Source of the DNA: Lacticaseibacillus casei DSM 20011 = JCM 1134 = ATCC 393
GTDB lineage: Bacteria; Bacillota; Bacilli; Lactobacillales; Lactobacillaceae
Direction of reading: 5' to 3'
DNA: 64,000 bases
Assembly: GCF_000829055.1 (NCBI RefSeq)
Contig: NZ_AP012544.1
Location: forward strand, 372,001 to 436,000
The translations under genes were made by a program, and so were the position numbers. The notes below the pieces were generated by a model that was given only the letters and a program-made list of their open reading frames with translations, searched no databases and was not told the origin of the DNA. Positions 31,849-40,138 of the stretch are shown piece by piece. How positions within the stretch are numbered: the stretch's first letter is position 1; each line of letters opens with the position of its first letter.

Positions 31849-32988
31849 TTATTTCTTTTCCGCCGCCGCCAACGCCTGCGCCAGATCACCAATCAAATCC
31901 TGTTGATCTTCCAAGCCGATCGCGATGCGGACATGCTGCGGCGTTAAACCGGAACCTGCGCGTTTTTCTTCCGGTAGTTTGAACCATGGTAGTTTGACTA
32001 AGCTGGAGACGGTGCCTAGTGAGTCGGCGAAGTCAAAGACCTTGGTACTGTTGACGAATTTCAGCGGATCAATGTTGTCGGCGAGCTTAATGGACAATAG
32101 ACCGCTGGCGCCGGTGGTTTCCTGTTGGGCCAGCGCGTAGCCGGGGTCGCTTGGCAGTCCGGGATAGTAGACGTGGGCAACATCGGGGTGCTGGTTTAAA
32201 AATTCAGCTACTGCCTGGGCGTTGGCTGTTTCCCGATCAAGGCGAACGGCGAGGGTTGCGATGCCGCGCGACACCAGGCTACAGTCCAGTGGGCTTAAGA
32301 TGGCGCCGATCGTGTTTTGCAAGAAGGCCAACTTTTCACTGAGGTCAGGGTGGGCGGAGACGACCAGTCCGGCAATTAGGTCGCCGTGGCCGCCAAGGTA
32401 TTTGGTTGCGCTGTGTAGCACAATGTCAGCACCCAGATCGAGTGGCCACTGGTAATAAGGGGTCAGGAAGGTGTTATCTACAATCGTGGTGAGGTGATGG
32501 GCTTTCGCAAGCGCGCTAATGGCCTTCACGCTGCTGACTTTCAGTAGCGGATTGGAAAAGGTTTCAAAGAAGATGGCCTTAGTTTCAGGGCGGATCGCCG
32601 CTTCCACCGCCGCCAAGTCGCGCGTGTCGACCGCCGTAAAGGTCAGGCCGTGCTGGGCGAAGTATTGGTTAATCAGCCGATCGGTCCCGCTGCAAAGCGA
32701 GTCGCCGATGATGAAGTGACTGCCGTTTGGAAAGATGGCCAACACGGTGGCAATGGCGGCCACACCGCTGGAAAAAGCAAAGCCGGCGTCGCCATTTTCC
32801 AATGTTGCAATCTGCCGTTCCAAATATTCGCGGGTCGGGTTGCCACTGCGCGCGTAGTCCCAGTGGGTTTCCTGTCCATCAGGGGCAAACCGGAACATGG
32901 CGCTTTGATAAAGCGGCGGCACGATGGCACCAGCCTGATCAGTCTGTAGTTGCGGTCCATGAACTAATTTCGTATTGAATTGAGTCAT
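31849..32988 (-). CDS. Cystathionine gamma-synthase-like PLP enzyme
   Basis: 379 residues, GGAGG upstream. A Cys/Met-metabolism PLP enzyme: cofactor contacts in YARSGNPTREYLE and FSSGVAA, and the Schiff-base Lys in HSATKYLGGHGDL. It carries out gamma-replacement or beta-elimination on homoserine esters, cystathionine or related thiols; synthase and lyase members cannot be split by eye. It is the last gene of a methionine T-box operon with an amino-acid ABC permease and binding protein, which points to sulfur amino-acid supply. The 3' end is 10 bp from the IS30 flank. Confidence 0.9.
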   Translation of the reverse strand: MTQFNTKLVHGPQLQTDQAGAIVPPLYQSAMFRFAPDGQETHWDYARSGNPTREYLERQIATLENGDAGFAFSSGVAAIATVLAIFPNGSHFIIGDSLCSGTDRLINQYFAQHGLTFTAVDTRDLAAVEAAIRPETKAIFFETFSNPLLKVSSVKAISALAKAHHLTTIVDNTFLTPYYQWPLDLGADIVLHSATKYLGGHGDLIAGLVVSAHPDLSEKLAFLQNTIGAILSPLDCSLVSRGIATLAVRLDRETANAQAVAEFLNQHPDVAHVYYPGLPSDPGYALAQQETTGASGLLSIKLADNIDPLKFVNSTKVFDFADSLGTVSSLVKLPWFKLPEEKRAGSGLTPQHVRIAIGLEDQQDLIGDLAQALAAAEKK

Positions 32989-33082
32989 AAAAACCCGACC
33001 TCCCTTTGATGAACATGTTGACTATGTATGGCCGCGAATTTCGAACATTCGCGGCTTGAAAGTTTAAAAGCAATGCTACAAG

Positions 33083-33898
33083 TTATTTTGTCGTCAAGTC
33101 GGCACCGAAGTATTTTTGCGACAACTTCTTCAGAGTGCCGTCTTTGCGAAGTTCTTTGATACCTTTAGAAAGAGCAGCTTGGAGCTTAGGTGATTTCTTG
33201 CTGACCATTCCAGCAATGTCGTCGGGCTTTGCTGCGCTGACTTTAAGCGTTTGACTTTTTAGGCCCGCGGTTGAGTTACTCTTGGCATAAGCATACCAAG
33301 CAGCGCTGGAGTTAATGGTGCCGTCAGCACGCTTTTCTTTGACGAGGTTTAATGAAACCGTGAAGTCACCTGATGGCGTGATGGTCGCGCCGTACTTTTT
33401 CGCTAAGGCGGCGTTAGGGGTGCCAGTACCTTCAACGAATTTCTTGCCCTTGATGTCACTCAGCTGCTTAATTGAAGTATCATCGCTGCGAGTAATCAAG
33501 GCATAACGCGAGTACATATACGGTGTCGTGAAGGCATAAACTTTCTTACGTTGTGGCGTTTCGGCAATGTTGTTGAGCACCAAATCGAACTTTTGGCTGC
33601 CAAGACCGGCGATCAGGGAATCCCATTGAGTAGGGACGAACTTGGCTTTAACGCCGACTTTTTTGGCTAAAGCCTTGCCGAGCTCAACTTCGAACCCCTG
33701 CAGCTTACCGTCTTTGCGATAGGAAAACGGGGCATAGGTTCCTTCAAGACCGATCGTGAGCTCGTTCTTATTAATTAATTCGGTTTTGACGTCACTGTTT
33801 TTAGACGTGCTGGACGATCCGCTGCTGCAGGCCGTCAGGGTAAAGGCAACGAGCGCCATGATTGGCAACATGAACCACAACTTTTTCTTCAACATCAT
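33083..33898 (-). CDS. Amino-acid ABC transporter substrate-binding lipoprotein
   Basis: 271 residues from the ATG at 33898 (GGAAGGA precedes; the upstream Met is inside the ribosome site). Signal peptide with lipobox LTACSSG, so it is anchored by a lipid-modified Cys. Family 3 binding protein: LTIGLEGTYAPFSYR, FDLVLNNIAETPQRKK and the final KYFGAD. Substrate likely a sulfur amino acid such as cystine or methionine, inferred from the methionine T-box and the CGS-like neighbour. Confidence 0.9.
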   Translation of the reverse strand: MMLKKKLWFMLPIMALVAFTLTACSSGSSSTSKNSDVKTELINKNELTIGLEGTYAPFSYRKDGKLQGFEVELGKALAKKVGVKAKFVPTQWDSLIAGLGSQKFDLVLNNIAETPQRKKVYAFTTPYMYSRYALITRSDDTSIKQLSDIKGKKFVEGTGTPNAALAKKYGATITPSGDFTVSLNLVKEKRADGTINSSAAWYAYAKSNSTAGLKSQTLKVSAAKPDDIAGMVSKKSPKLQAALSKGIKELRKDGTLKKLSQKYFGADLTTK

Positions 33899-33970
33899 AT
33901 TTCTTCCTTCCATAGATGAGGTTGTGCATTCACCGGCTTCTGCGCCAGTGAACGCGCGATGGTAAACACC

Positions 33971-34684
33971 TTACAACTGAGTCGACTGCGTGTTTGCCGT
34001 ATAGCGCGAGGTGACTTTTTCGAGGTAACGCTGACCCCAGGATAAAACGGTGCAGACAATCGCATAGAGCAAGGCAACCAGTGAGTACATCAACAATGGC
34101 TGATAGTTCTCGGCCGCAATTTGCTGGCTGACCTGAAACATTTCAACAATGGTGATCGATGCCGCCAAAGAAGTGTCCTTGACGAGACTGATGAAACTAT
34201 TTGACAGCGGCGGGACCGCGGTTCGCAGCGCCTGAGGGATGATGATTTCCCGCAAAACCAGGCGGTGCGGCAACCCCACAGCGTATGCCGCTTCCCACTG
34301 GCCGGAATCGATGGACAAAAGCGCAGCCCGAATCGTTTCCGCACAGTAAGCGCCAGTATTCAGCGAAAAGGTAATGATTCCCGCCACAACCGGATCGAGC
34401 TTAATGCCATGCGGGAAAATACCCGGAATGACTAGGCTGGGCAAGCCAAAGAAAACGATAAACAATTGAACCAACAAGGGGGTTGACCGGAAAAGCCAGA
34501 CGTAAAACGATGCAACGCCCTTAGCGATGCTGATTAACACCCCTTTACGTGCCGAGATCCGTGTCAAGGCGGTGATTAAAGCGATGATGAGGCCAATGGC
34601 AAATGAAACAATTGCGATCGGAATGGTGTATTTAATTCCGGCGGCTACCATTTGCGGCACGGCGTCAACGATGATTTTCCACAT
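33971..34684 (-). CDS. Amino-acid ABC transporter permease
   Basis: 237 residues from ATG at 34684, 6 bases after AGGAGG; a longer frame starts earlier but lacks a ribosome site. HisM/GlnP type permease with about five membrane segments. The EAA loop for ATPase contact reads EAAYAVGLPHRLVLREIIIPQALR. First gene after the T-box leader. No ATPase gene is in the operon, so it must use one from elsewhere. Confidence 0.92.
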   Translation of the reverse strand: MWKIIVDAVPQMVAAGIKYTIPIAIVSFAIGLIIALITALTRISARKGVLISIAKGVASFYVWLFRSTPLLVQLFIVFFGLPSLVIPGIFPHGIKLDPVVAGIITFSLNTGAYCAETIRAALLSIDSGQWEAAYAVGLPHRLVLREIIIPQALRTAVPPLSNSFISLVKDTSLAASITIVEMFQVSQQIAAENYQPLLMYSLVALLYAIVCTVLSWGQRYLEKVTSRYTANTQSTQL

Positions 34685-34789
34685 AATGTTCCTCCTCTTA
34701 AGATACATGCCGGTACTTTCCGCTAAATGTCAAGCAGACTGCATGCTCTTAAGCTACTTTTCTTAACGGCATGCTGTAAACGAACGGGC

Positions 34790-35080
34790 AAATAAAAAAG
34801 CATTTCCGCCTCTGTCCATTTTTCATAGACAAGGACGAAAATGTTCCGCGTTACCACCTTGATTAGCCGAACTGATCCGGCTCCCTTTAAGTACAACACA
34901 CCACCTCATGTGCGAATACCCTGACTCAATAACGGGAGCACCCGTCAGCTGCTTGCGGTGAACGTTCACAACTGAATGCATGAAAAGACCATCTTCGCCA
35001 GAACCCGATCATTGTCTTCCACCAAATGACAACTCGCTGCGGATCTTCGCCTGGCTACTCATCTCTCTGCCGCTAAGATA
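34790..35080 (-). promoter_or_regulatory. T-box riboswitch, methionine specifier
   Basis: On the minus strand the leader contains AGTA...GAAG, the distal AGCGAG, and the T-box AAGGTGGTAACGCG (plus 34847-34860). Stem I pairs GCCAG with CTGGC; the loop on the 3' side reads GAAGATGG, so the specifier is ATG, methionine. A terminator-like stem (CATTTTCGTCC...GGACAGAGGCGGAAATG) with T-run lies at the end near 34795-34850. Uncharged tRNA-Met would stabilise the antiterminator and switch on the operon. Confidence 0.9.
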
Positions 35081-35088
35081 TTGACATT

Positions 35089-35117
35089 ACATTAGGCTAA
35101 AAAACAGGCGTTGTCAA
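35089..35117 (-). promoter_or_regulatory. Promoter of the methionine T-box operon
   Basis: Minus-strand TTGACA (35112-35117), 17-bp spacer, TAATGT (35089-35094), just upstream of the T-box leader. Confidence 0.75.
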
Positions 35118-35241
35118 TAGCGGAGAGCGAACTGACGAGACAATTAGATAACGCTTTCGCCGCCTAATCTTCCGGCAAATAGCTTGTAAGACGGGCATTA
35201 TGCTACCTGCAAAAGCTGGAACAATTGACAACTCCCAACAT

Positions 35242-35284
35242 AAAGACAGACGCAATTTGAATGTTTGAAATTGCGCTTGTCTTT
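35242..35284 (-). terminator. Terminator after the 66-residue membrane protein
   Basis: AAAGACA-GA-CGCAATTT and AAATTGCG-CT-TGTCTTT arms with a short loop and flanking T and A runs; works in either direction. It ends the gene on the minus strand at 35312. Confidence 0.75.
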
Positions 35285-35311
35285 CGTTTCTCCATGAATA
35301 ATCTTTTTAGA

Positions 35312-35512
35312 TTACTTTTTTATGAACGTAAGCACGTTCTTCTTGTCTGATTTCATGCTTCCCGCCAAAAACGCAATTATGATTGCAATAGCAGAAAGCA
35401 CAAACTCCAATACTGACCACTTAAAAACCAATGTTAAAACCAACAGTATCACCGCTGCAATTAACAAGATGCCATCTCTGGGGCCTAAGTTAATATAAGG
35501 ATACATCATCAT
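35312..35512 (-). CDS. Small membrane protein of unknown function
   Basis: 66 residues, three ATG codons in tandem at the start. Two hydrophobic segments (GILLIAAVILLVLTLVFKW and VLEFVLSAIAIIIAFLAG) and a basic C-terminal tail (KSDKKNVLTFIKK). No family recognised. Followed by a strong terminator. Confidence 0.6.
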   Translation of the reverse strand: MMMYPYINLGPRDGILLIAAVILLVLTLVFKWSVLEFVLSAIAIIIAFLAGSMKSDKKNVLTFIKK

Positions 35513-35597
35513 TGAGTGTCACTTCTTTCATTGCCGACGAAAATGTAAACGCTTGTCAGTCATTCCAACTACGTCATACGCTCATATCTTGTAACTG

Positions 35598-35830
35598 TCA
35601 ATAGGTGACTTTGCCATTAAGAACGAGAGCCACCGGACCACGCCGCGCAATCTTTAAGCGAACGTTCTGGCCTTTTGATGCTTCTAACGTCATTAGGGAG
35701 CACCATGAGCGTCGAGGCTACTTTCTCTTGATGCTGCAGATTTGGATACGGTGTGTTAACTTGCCAGTCTGTTCTTCGACTCGAAATTGATCAGTTCGAT
35801 GGCGATCTTGGAAGTTCAGCTCACGCTCTC
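35598..35830 (-). pseudogene. Possible gene remnant with internal stop
   Basis: One minus-strand frame reads coding-like sequence to a TAG (…RELNFQDRH, EEQTGKLTH, QICSIKRK stop) and, in the same frame, continues as MTLEASKGQNVRLKIARRG then PVALVLNGKVTY to a TGA at 35598. The composition of both parts is protein-like, but no family is recognised. Either a decayed gene or chance; listed because the interval 35513-35922 otherwise holds no gene. Confidence 0.25.
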
Positions 35831-35922
35831 TAGTCCTAAAGTCCAGTGACTTTATTTCATAAATGCGGTATATTAAATGCGGAGAAGTTATGTAAGATGT
35901 TAATGTTTTAGTGGAGGATAAG

Positions 35923-36837
35923 ATGAAAAAGGCATGGGTTTACGGCTTAGCTGCCATGCTTGGCTTGGGTGTATCAACGGTGATTGGTAATCAGGCGTTG
36001 ACGTTTGCAGCTTCAACGCCACCAGTTGCGGTACAGGCATCAGCACCAAGTTGCAGTAGCACACAACCAAAAGAAGACAGCGTGAAGACAACGCAAGACG
36101 CCACCGAAAAGACGACCGATGATCAGCAACCGGTCATCACAGTAGCTGACACGGATGAAACGACTGACAGTAAAGAAAATTCAAAAAGTTCCGTGGTGAC
36201 TTCCGATAGCCAGGACGACAAAAAGTCATCTACAAGCACCGAAGCAATCAGCGGGGTCTCAGTACCAAGCAGCAAAGTATCGGAAACATCGGCAGACAAG
36301 CCAAGCAAGGTTTCCGAAAAAACAGTCAGTTCAACACCGACGATTAAAACCGAGCAGGAAGTCAATTCGCTGGCCAGTCAGTCAGTGACAAAGCCGACAG
36401 CAGAAGAGCAAAAGGAACAGGCCGTGGTTGCGGCAGCACAGGCAGCAACTCACGAGCATGACAAAGGTGGCCAGTCGTTACCGGTTGTTTCAAGTGGCAT
36501 TAATCACTTTGCAACGCCAACATCAAAGCAGAAGCATCCGCGTAATGCTGTCGAACTCATCTGGCAGGCGTTAATCGACACGTTTTCCCAGCGGCAGCAA
36601 TGTCCAAGTGATGTCAGTGACCGGCTGGTTGTCCATGAACCGACCGACGATCAGGGTATTGTCAAAACATCATTGGCGCTCATGACCAAAGAGCTCCACA
36701 AGGCGTTTTCTGTCAAGTCACTAGCGCAGAGTTTTCAAAAGGATATTCTGACACTGGCCAATCGAACAATTAAAGATGTCATCGGCTTACTTAATCAGGT
36801 TTTACTGAAGGACCTGATCAATACCGATTATCGGTGA
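35923..36837 (+). CDS. Ser/Thr-rich secreted protein of unknown function
   Basis: 304 residues from ATG 35923, GGAGG upstream; the GTG at 35911 is part of that site. Signal peptide MKKAWVYGLAAMLGLGVSTV to about residue 30 (FAAS). Residues 30-180 are Ser, Thr, Lys, Asp and Glu rich with no fold (SSKVSETSADKPSKVSEK). The last 110 residues are more ordered (NAVELIWQALIDTFSQRQQ, LAQSFQKDILTLANR) and helical. No LPxTG anchor and no known binding domain. Surface or secreted function is likely; exact role unknown. Confidence 0.65.
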   Translation: MKKAWVYGLAAMLGLGVSTVIGNQALTFAASTPPVAVQASAPSCSSTQPKEDSVKTTQDATEKTTDDQQPVITVADTDETTDSKENSKSSVVTSDSQDDKKSSTSTEAISGVSVPSSKVSETSADKPSKVSEKTVSSTPTIKTEQEVNSLASQSVTKPTAEEQKEQAVVAAAQAATHEHDKGGQSLPVVSSGINHFATPTSKQKHPRNAVELIWQALIDTFSQRQQCPSDVSDRLVVHEPTDDQGIVKTSLALMTKELHKAFSVKSLAQSFQKDILTLANRTIKDVIGLLNQVLLKDLINTDYR

Positions 36838-36878
36838 ATCTTTGCTAGGCTATATTTATAGAAGAAAACGTATAAAAA

Positions 36879-36917
36879 TAAAGGTACCGATCGCAAAAAC
36901 GTGATCGGTACCTTTTC
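36879..36917 (+). terminator. Terminator after secreted protein gene
   Basis: AAAGGTACCGATC and GATCGGTACCTTT form a perfect 13-bp stem around a 10-nt loop, with TTTTC after. It also could serve brnQ on the opposite strand. Confidence 0.9.
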
Positions 36918-36992
36918 ATTTGGCGGGGAAATGTCTGATCAAGCAGCTTTTGATTAGCTGGCTTTTGGGATGATCAGCAAGAACGATGCCGT

Positions 36993-38381
36993 TTAATTTT
37001 GTTCAGCTTGAACCTTGGCTAAAGCCGTTGCCCGCCGTGTTTTAACGGTGTGGGCGACCAAGCCGATAACCAGACCGACAGCAGCCGGAACCAACCAGCC
37101 CAGACCCATTGCGGCGAATGGCAGGTAATGTAATTGGAAACTGTGTAAAGCCAAGCCAACTGCGCTTTGGCTCACAACTGCCGGGAATGCAGCAAACATT
37201 TCCAAAACAGCCGGTACTGCAGTAAAGGCAACGACGACGCGGTAAACGACCGGATCGTGATGGAAGGCTTTGCCGAAAACAGACATGAGGATGAGGACCA
37301 TTGAGAATGGATATAGGAACATCAACATTGGCACGGACCAAGCGATGATTTGTTCAAGCCCGAAGTTAGCGGTCAAGAAGGACAGAAAACTGGTCAGTGC
37401 CAGCCATGCCCGATAGCTCACCTTAGGAAAATGCCGGTGGAAGTCCTGCGCGAATGCGGCGACTAAGCCCACAGCGGTTGTCAGGCAGGTCAGCGTTAGC
37501 AAGGTGGCTAAAACAGCGTGGCCAGCGGTACCGAAGTAATAAGTGACCACTTGATTGAAGGCAGTGCCACCTTCAGGACTCAGTTTGAAATGTGCCAGTG
37601 ACATACTGCCAAGCACGATCAATGCAACGTAGATCAATCCGATAAAACTGGTTGCCATAACGCCGGCTTTAGCGGTTGCTTTGGCGACATGGTCATCATT
37701 TTTCAGCCCCAAGCCGCGAACCGCTGTGACAACGGTGACCCCGAATGCCAACGCAGCAAGTGCATCCATCGTGTTATAGCCTTGCAGGAAGCCATTCATG
37801 AAGCTGCCGTTTTTGTATGCAGCGGTAACGGTTTGCGCAGCCGGATTGCCCATTGGATGCAGGTAGCCGACGAAGAAGACGAAGAATAAGAGCACTAGAA
37901 AAATCGGGTTCAAAACTTTACCGACAGCCGTGGTGATCTTCCGTTCCTTATAGGACAGGAAAAACGCTGCGCCGAAGAACAAGGCGGAGAAAACAAGGAG
38001 GCCACCTTGCTGCCAATCTTTTGGCAACATTGGTAAAACGCCGGTGGTGAATGAGACGGTTGCAGTCCGCGGGGTGCCGAACATAGGACCGATCGTTGCG
38101 TGGATCAACACCATGAAGACGAGGGCAAAGACGCCACCAAGCGGCCGGCCAATATCATAAACGCCTTCCGCATGCGTGGCGGCGATGGCTAAAACACCTA
38201 GTAGCGGCAATGCAACCGCGGTGACCAAAAAGCCCAGCATGGCCGGGAACCAGTTAGCCCCAGCGAGCTGACCGAGGTGCAATGGGAAAATTAGATTGCC
38301 GGCACCAAAGAAGAGGCCGAATAAAAGTGATGCAATGACGACATAATCACGGGTTGAAAGTTTCTTTTCAGGTAATTCCAT
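36993..38381 (-). CDS. brnQ: Branched-chain amino-acid transporter BrnQ
   Basis: 462 residues, GGAGG upstream. LIVCS-family sodium/proton-coupled symporter for Ile, Leu and Val with about 12 membrane segments; LLFGLFFGAGNLIFPLHLGQ at the N-terminus and ATHAEGVYDIGRPLG are hallmark stretches. The leader has a T-box with an isoleucine codon, which agrees with the substrate. Confidence 0.95.
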   Translation of the reverse strand: MELPEKKLSTRDYVVIASLLFGLFFGAGNLIFPLHLGQLAGANWFPAMLGFLVTAVALPLLGVLAIAATHAEGVYDIGRPLGGVFALVFMVLIHATIGPMFGTPRTATVSFTTGVLPMLPKDWQQGGLLVFSALFFGAAFFLSYKERKITTAVGKVLNPIFLVLLFFVFFVGYLHPMGNPAAQTVTAAYKNGSFMNGFLQGYNTMDALAALAFGVTVVTAVRGLGLKNDDHVAKATAKAGVMATSFIGLIYVALIVLGSMSLAHFKLSPEGGTAFNQVVTYYFGTAGHAVLATLLTLTCLTTAVGLVAAFAQDFHRHFPKVSYRAWLALTSFLSFLTANFGLEQIIAWSVPMLMFLYPFSMVLILMSVFGKAFHHDPVVYRVVVAFTAVPAVLEMFAAFPAVVSQSAVGLALHSFQLHYLPFAAMGLGWLVPAAVGLVIGLVAHTVKTRRATALAKVQAEQN

Positions 38382-38529
38382 TTGAGTTCCTCCAATAAGT
38401 TTAAGTTAGACGTTAATTCATTCATGAGGCGACTAATGTGGGTAATGTCAGATTCCAATTGCATCACATCCTTAATTGGTTTGTTGATCTAGTTGCTACG
38501 CGAAAATACGGACAGGTTACGGAGATACA

Positions 38530-38800
38530 AAAAGTCGCCCTTAGATTTTCTAATATCTAAGGGCGACTTTGCGCGGTACCACCTTAATTCACCAAAGCAT
38601 AGAGCCTTGGCCTTCATCGCATACGGTCCGTGGACGATATGCTAGCACTGTAATGGGTGCTCCCATGACACGTTACTGAAGGTTCGGTGTCCTGCTTGAA
38701 AGGGATCTTCATCATGCCCTGAATGCTTCCTCACACCAACCGAAGCTCGCTGAATCCATGAACATCACTACTTGTCTTTCGCGTTGCATTTGTATTTGAT
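38530..38800 (-). promoter_or_regulatory. T-box riboswitch, isoleucine specifier
   Basis: Minus-strand leader with AGTA...TCATG/CATGA stem, AGCGAG, and T-box AAGGTGGTACCGCGC (plus 38572-38586). The specifier loop reads GAAGATCC, placing ATC (isoleucine) where the methionine leaders have ATG. A GTCGCCCTTAGAT...ATCTAAGGGCGAC terminator with a T-run is at 38530-38571. Confidence 0.9.
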
Positions 38801-38804
38801 TATG

Positions 38805-38832
38805 AGTTTAACACGCTTTGCTTCCTTGTCAA
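38805..38832 (-). promoter_or_regulatory. Promoter of the brnQ T-box leader
   Basis: Minus-strand TTGACA (38827-38832), 16-bp spacer, TAAACT (38805-38810). Confidence 0.7.
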
Positions 38833-39197
38833 CAACTAATCTAAATTTAATGTTGCTAGCTGGGTCAGACAAAAACTCGGTGGCATTCAAAATAGTGCTC
38901 GGTAAACCTCGTGCGAAACAAAAATTATAATTTTTATATAATGCAACCAATAGATAACTTTGACTAAAGTTCATTAGTGCACAACTTATATTGGTTAACC
39001 AACATTCAAAATGACAATCACAAAAAATATTTTTTAATGGGTTCAATAACGCTGATTTGATGAACTGGTTAAAAACAAATTGCTAATGTTTATTATAAAC
39101 TAACATTAATGTAAATGGCCTGATTTTATAAAAAATAAAATTTCAAAAATTCCGTAATATTGCCCGTCTTACGGGGCTGATTGGCTGATCGTATTGT
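38833..39197. other. AT-rich intergenic region
   Basis: No convincing gene on either strand. The stretch 38930-39160 is strongly A/T-rich (e.g. runs of T, ATTATAAA). No repeat or RNA structure stood out. It separates the BrnQ leader from the csc promoter and could hold upstream elements for either. Confidence 0.5.
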
Positions 39198-39227
39198 TTG
39201 ATTACCGATTCGGCAAGGTGCTATATT
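39198..39227 (+). promoter_or_regulatory. Promoter of the csc cluster
   Basis: TTGATT (39198-39203), 18-bp spacer, TATATT (39222-39227). It lies about 55 bp before the cscB start, whose ribosome site GGAGG is at 39270-39275. Confidence 0.5.
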
Positions 39228-39282
39228 GATATTAGTAACACAGGTAAAGAAACTTTTCACAACACCCATGGAGGTAAAATCG

Positions 39283-39951
39283 ATGAGGAAAATTAATTAT
39301 ATTGTAACTGGTATTTCGGCTTTGACGTTGGCAGGTTGTCTGGTACCAACAGGAAGTGTATTTGCTGCAAATGACACAAAGACTTCTGTGGCAGAAGTTA
39401 ATATCCTTCCTGGTGATATTAACTTGGACAAGGTGCCTGATCTTCACTTTGGCACAATCAACATCAGTCAGATCACGGCAGGCAACGTTGATCTAAAGCT
39501 TGATAACAATACGATTGACGCAACAGGTCCGGTTAAAGACGGTACCAATGCCATGGACGGTAATGCTGACGGCGAACTAACTGTGTCTGATAATCTTGGT
39601 ACCAGTGCAGGTTGGGCTCTGACCGCCCAATTAGGCGATATGAAAGACTCTGCCGGTAGAACGTTGAATGGGTCACTGACACTCAAAACTGCTGACGTCA
39701 CGACAGATAACCCGACCCTCAATGCCGTTAACCCAACAGCTGGAACGACCCTTGATTTCGGTGGCGGTTCACTTCCGATCTGGAAGGCTGATGCTTTGGC
39801 AACCGGCACAAATGGGCAAGGGCAAGGTAAGAACACAGCCTTATTAAAGAAGGGCAGTGAAACGGTTCTTCACCTTCTCAAAGATCCAACAGCAAGCGCC
39901 GGCCGATACCAAGCAGCAATTACTTGGACGCTGGCTGATGCACCTTTGTAA
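39283..39951 (+). CDS. WxL-domain cell-surface protein (CscB type)
   Basis: 222 residues from ATG 39283, GGAGG upstream. WxL proteins bind peptidoglycan non-covalently through a C-terminal domain. The two WxL motifs are AGWALTAQ near residue 110 and WTLADAPL at the extreme C-terminus. A signal peptide ends near residue 27. Oddly, LTLAGC at 15-20 looks like a lipobox, but WxL proteins are normally processed after SVFA. First gene of a csc cluster with a DUF916 protein, an LPxTG protein and a large lectin/WxL protein. Confidence 0.9.
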   Translation: MRKINYIVTGISALTLAGCLVPTGSVFAANDTKTSVAEVNILPGDINLDKVPDLHFGTINISQITAGNVDLKLDNNTIDATGPVKDGTNAMDGNADGELTVSDNLGTSAGWALTAQLGDMKDSAGRTLNGSLTLKTADVTTDNPTLNAVNPTAGTTLDFGGGSLPIWKADALATGTNGQGQGKNTALLKKGSETVLHLLKDPTASAGRYQAAITWTLADAPL

Positions 39952-39966
39952 TTTAGTGTTCAAGCT

Positions 39967-39999
39967 AAAGGGCGGCGGGGCATCCGCTGTCCTTTTTTG
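39967..39999 (+). terminator. Terminator or attenuator after cscB
   Basis: AAGG-GCGGCGG...CCGCTGT-CCTT hairpin with a short loop followed by T6. It would uncouple the high-level cscB from the rest of the cluster. Confidence 0.7.
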
Positions 40000-40018
40000 G
40001 CAAATTAACGCGTTCGCT

Positions 40019-40112
40019 GGCGCAGGAGCCTGCGTGTAAGGACCTTGGTCGCAATGGCCTAAGTTCGGGCCATCACGGCCAAGGCCGCTTATACTCCGGC
40101 TCCTAAGCGCGC
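40019..40112 (+). other. Extended imperfect palindrome between cscB and cscA
   Basis: A long stem-loop: GGCGC-AGGAGCC, GTGTAAG, CCTTGG and GGCC arms pair in order with GGCC, CCAAGG, CTTATAC, GGCTCCT and GCGCC, leaving an 8-nt loop (40060-40067). It is about 90 nt and GC-rich. It follows a terminator, so it may be a structured RNA leader, processing site or small mobile repeat (MITE/REP type). Confidence 0.55.
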
Positions 40113-40138
40113 CGGATCACGCTCGGAGAGGGGTAAGC

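Noticed and set aside
38768..39046. 92-residue minus-strand ORF in the AT-rich region upstream of brnQ
   Set aside because: It overlaps the T-box leader and its promoter and has no ribosome site or recognisable domain.
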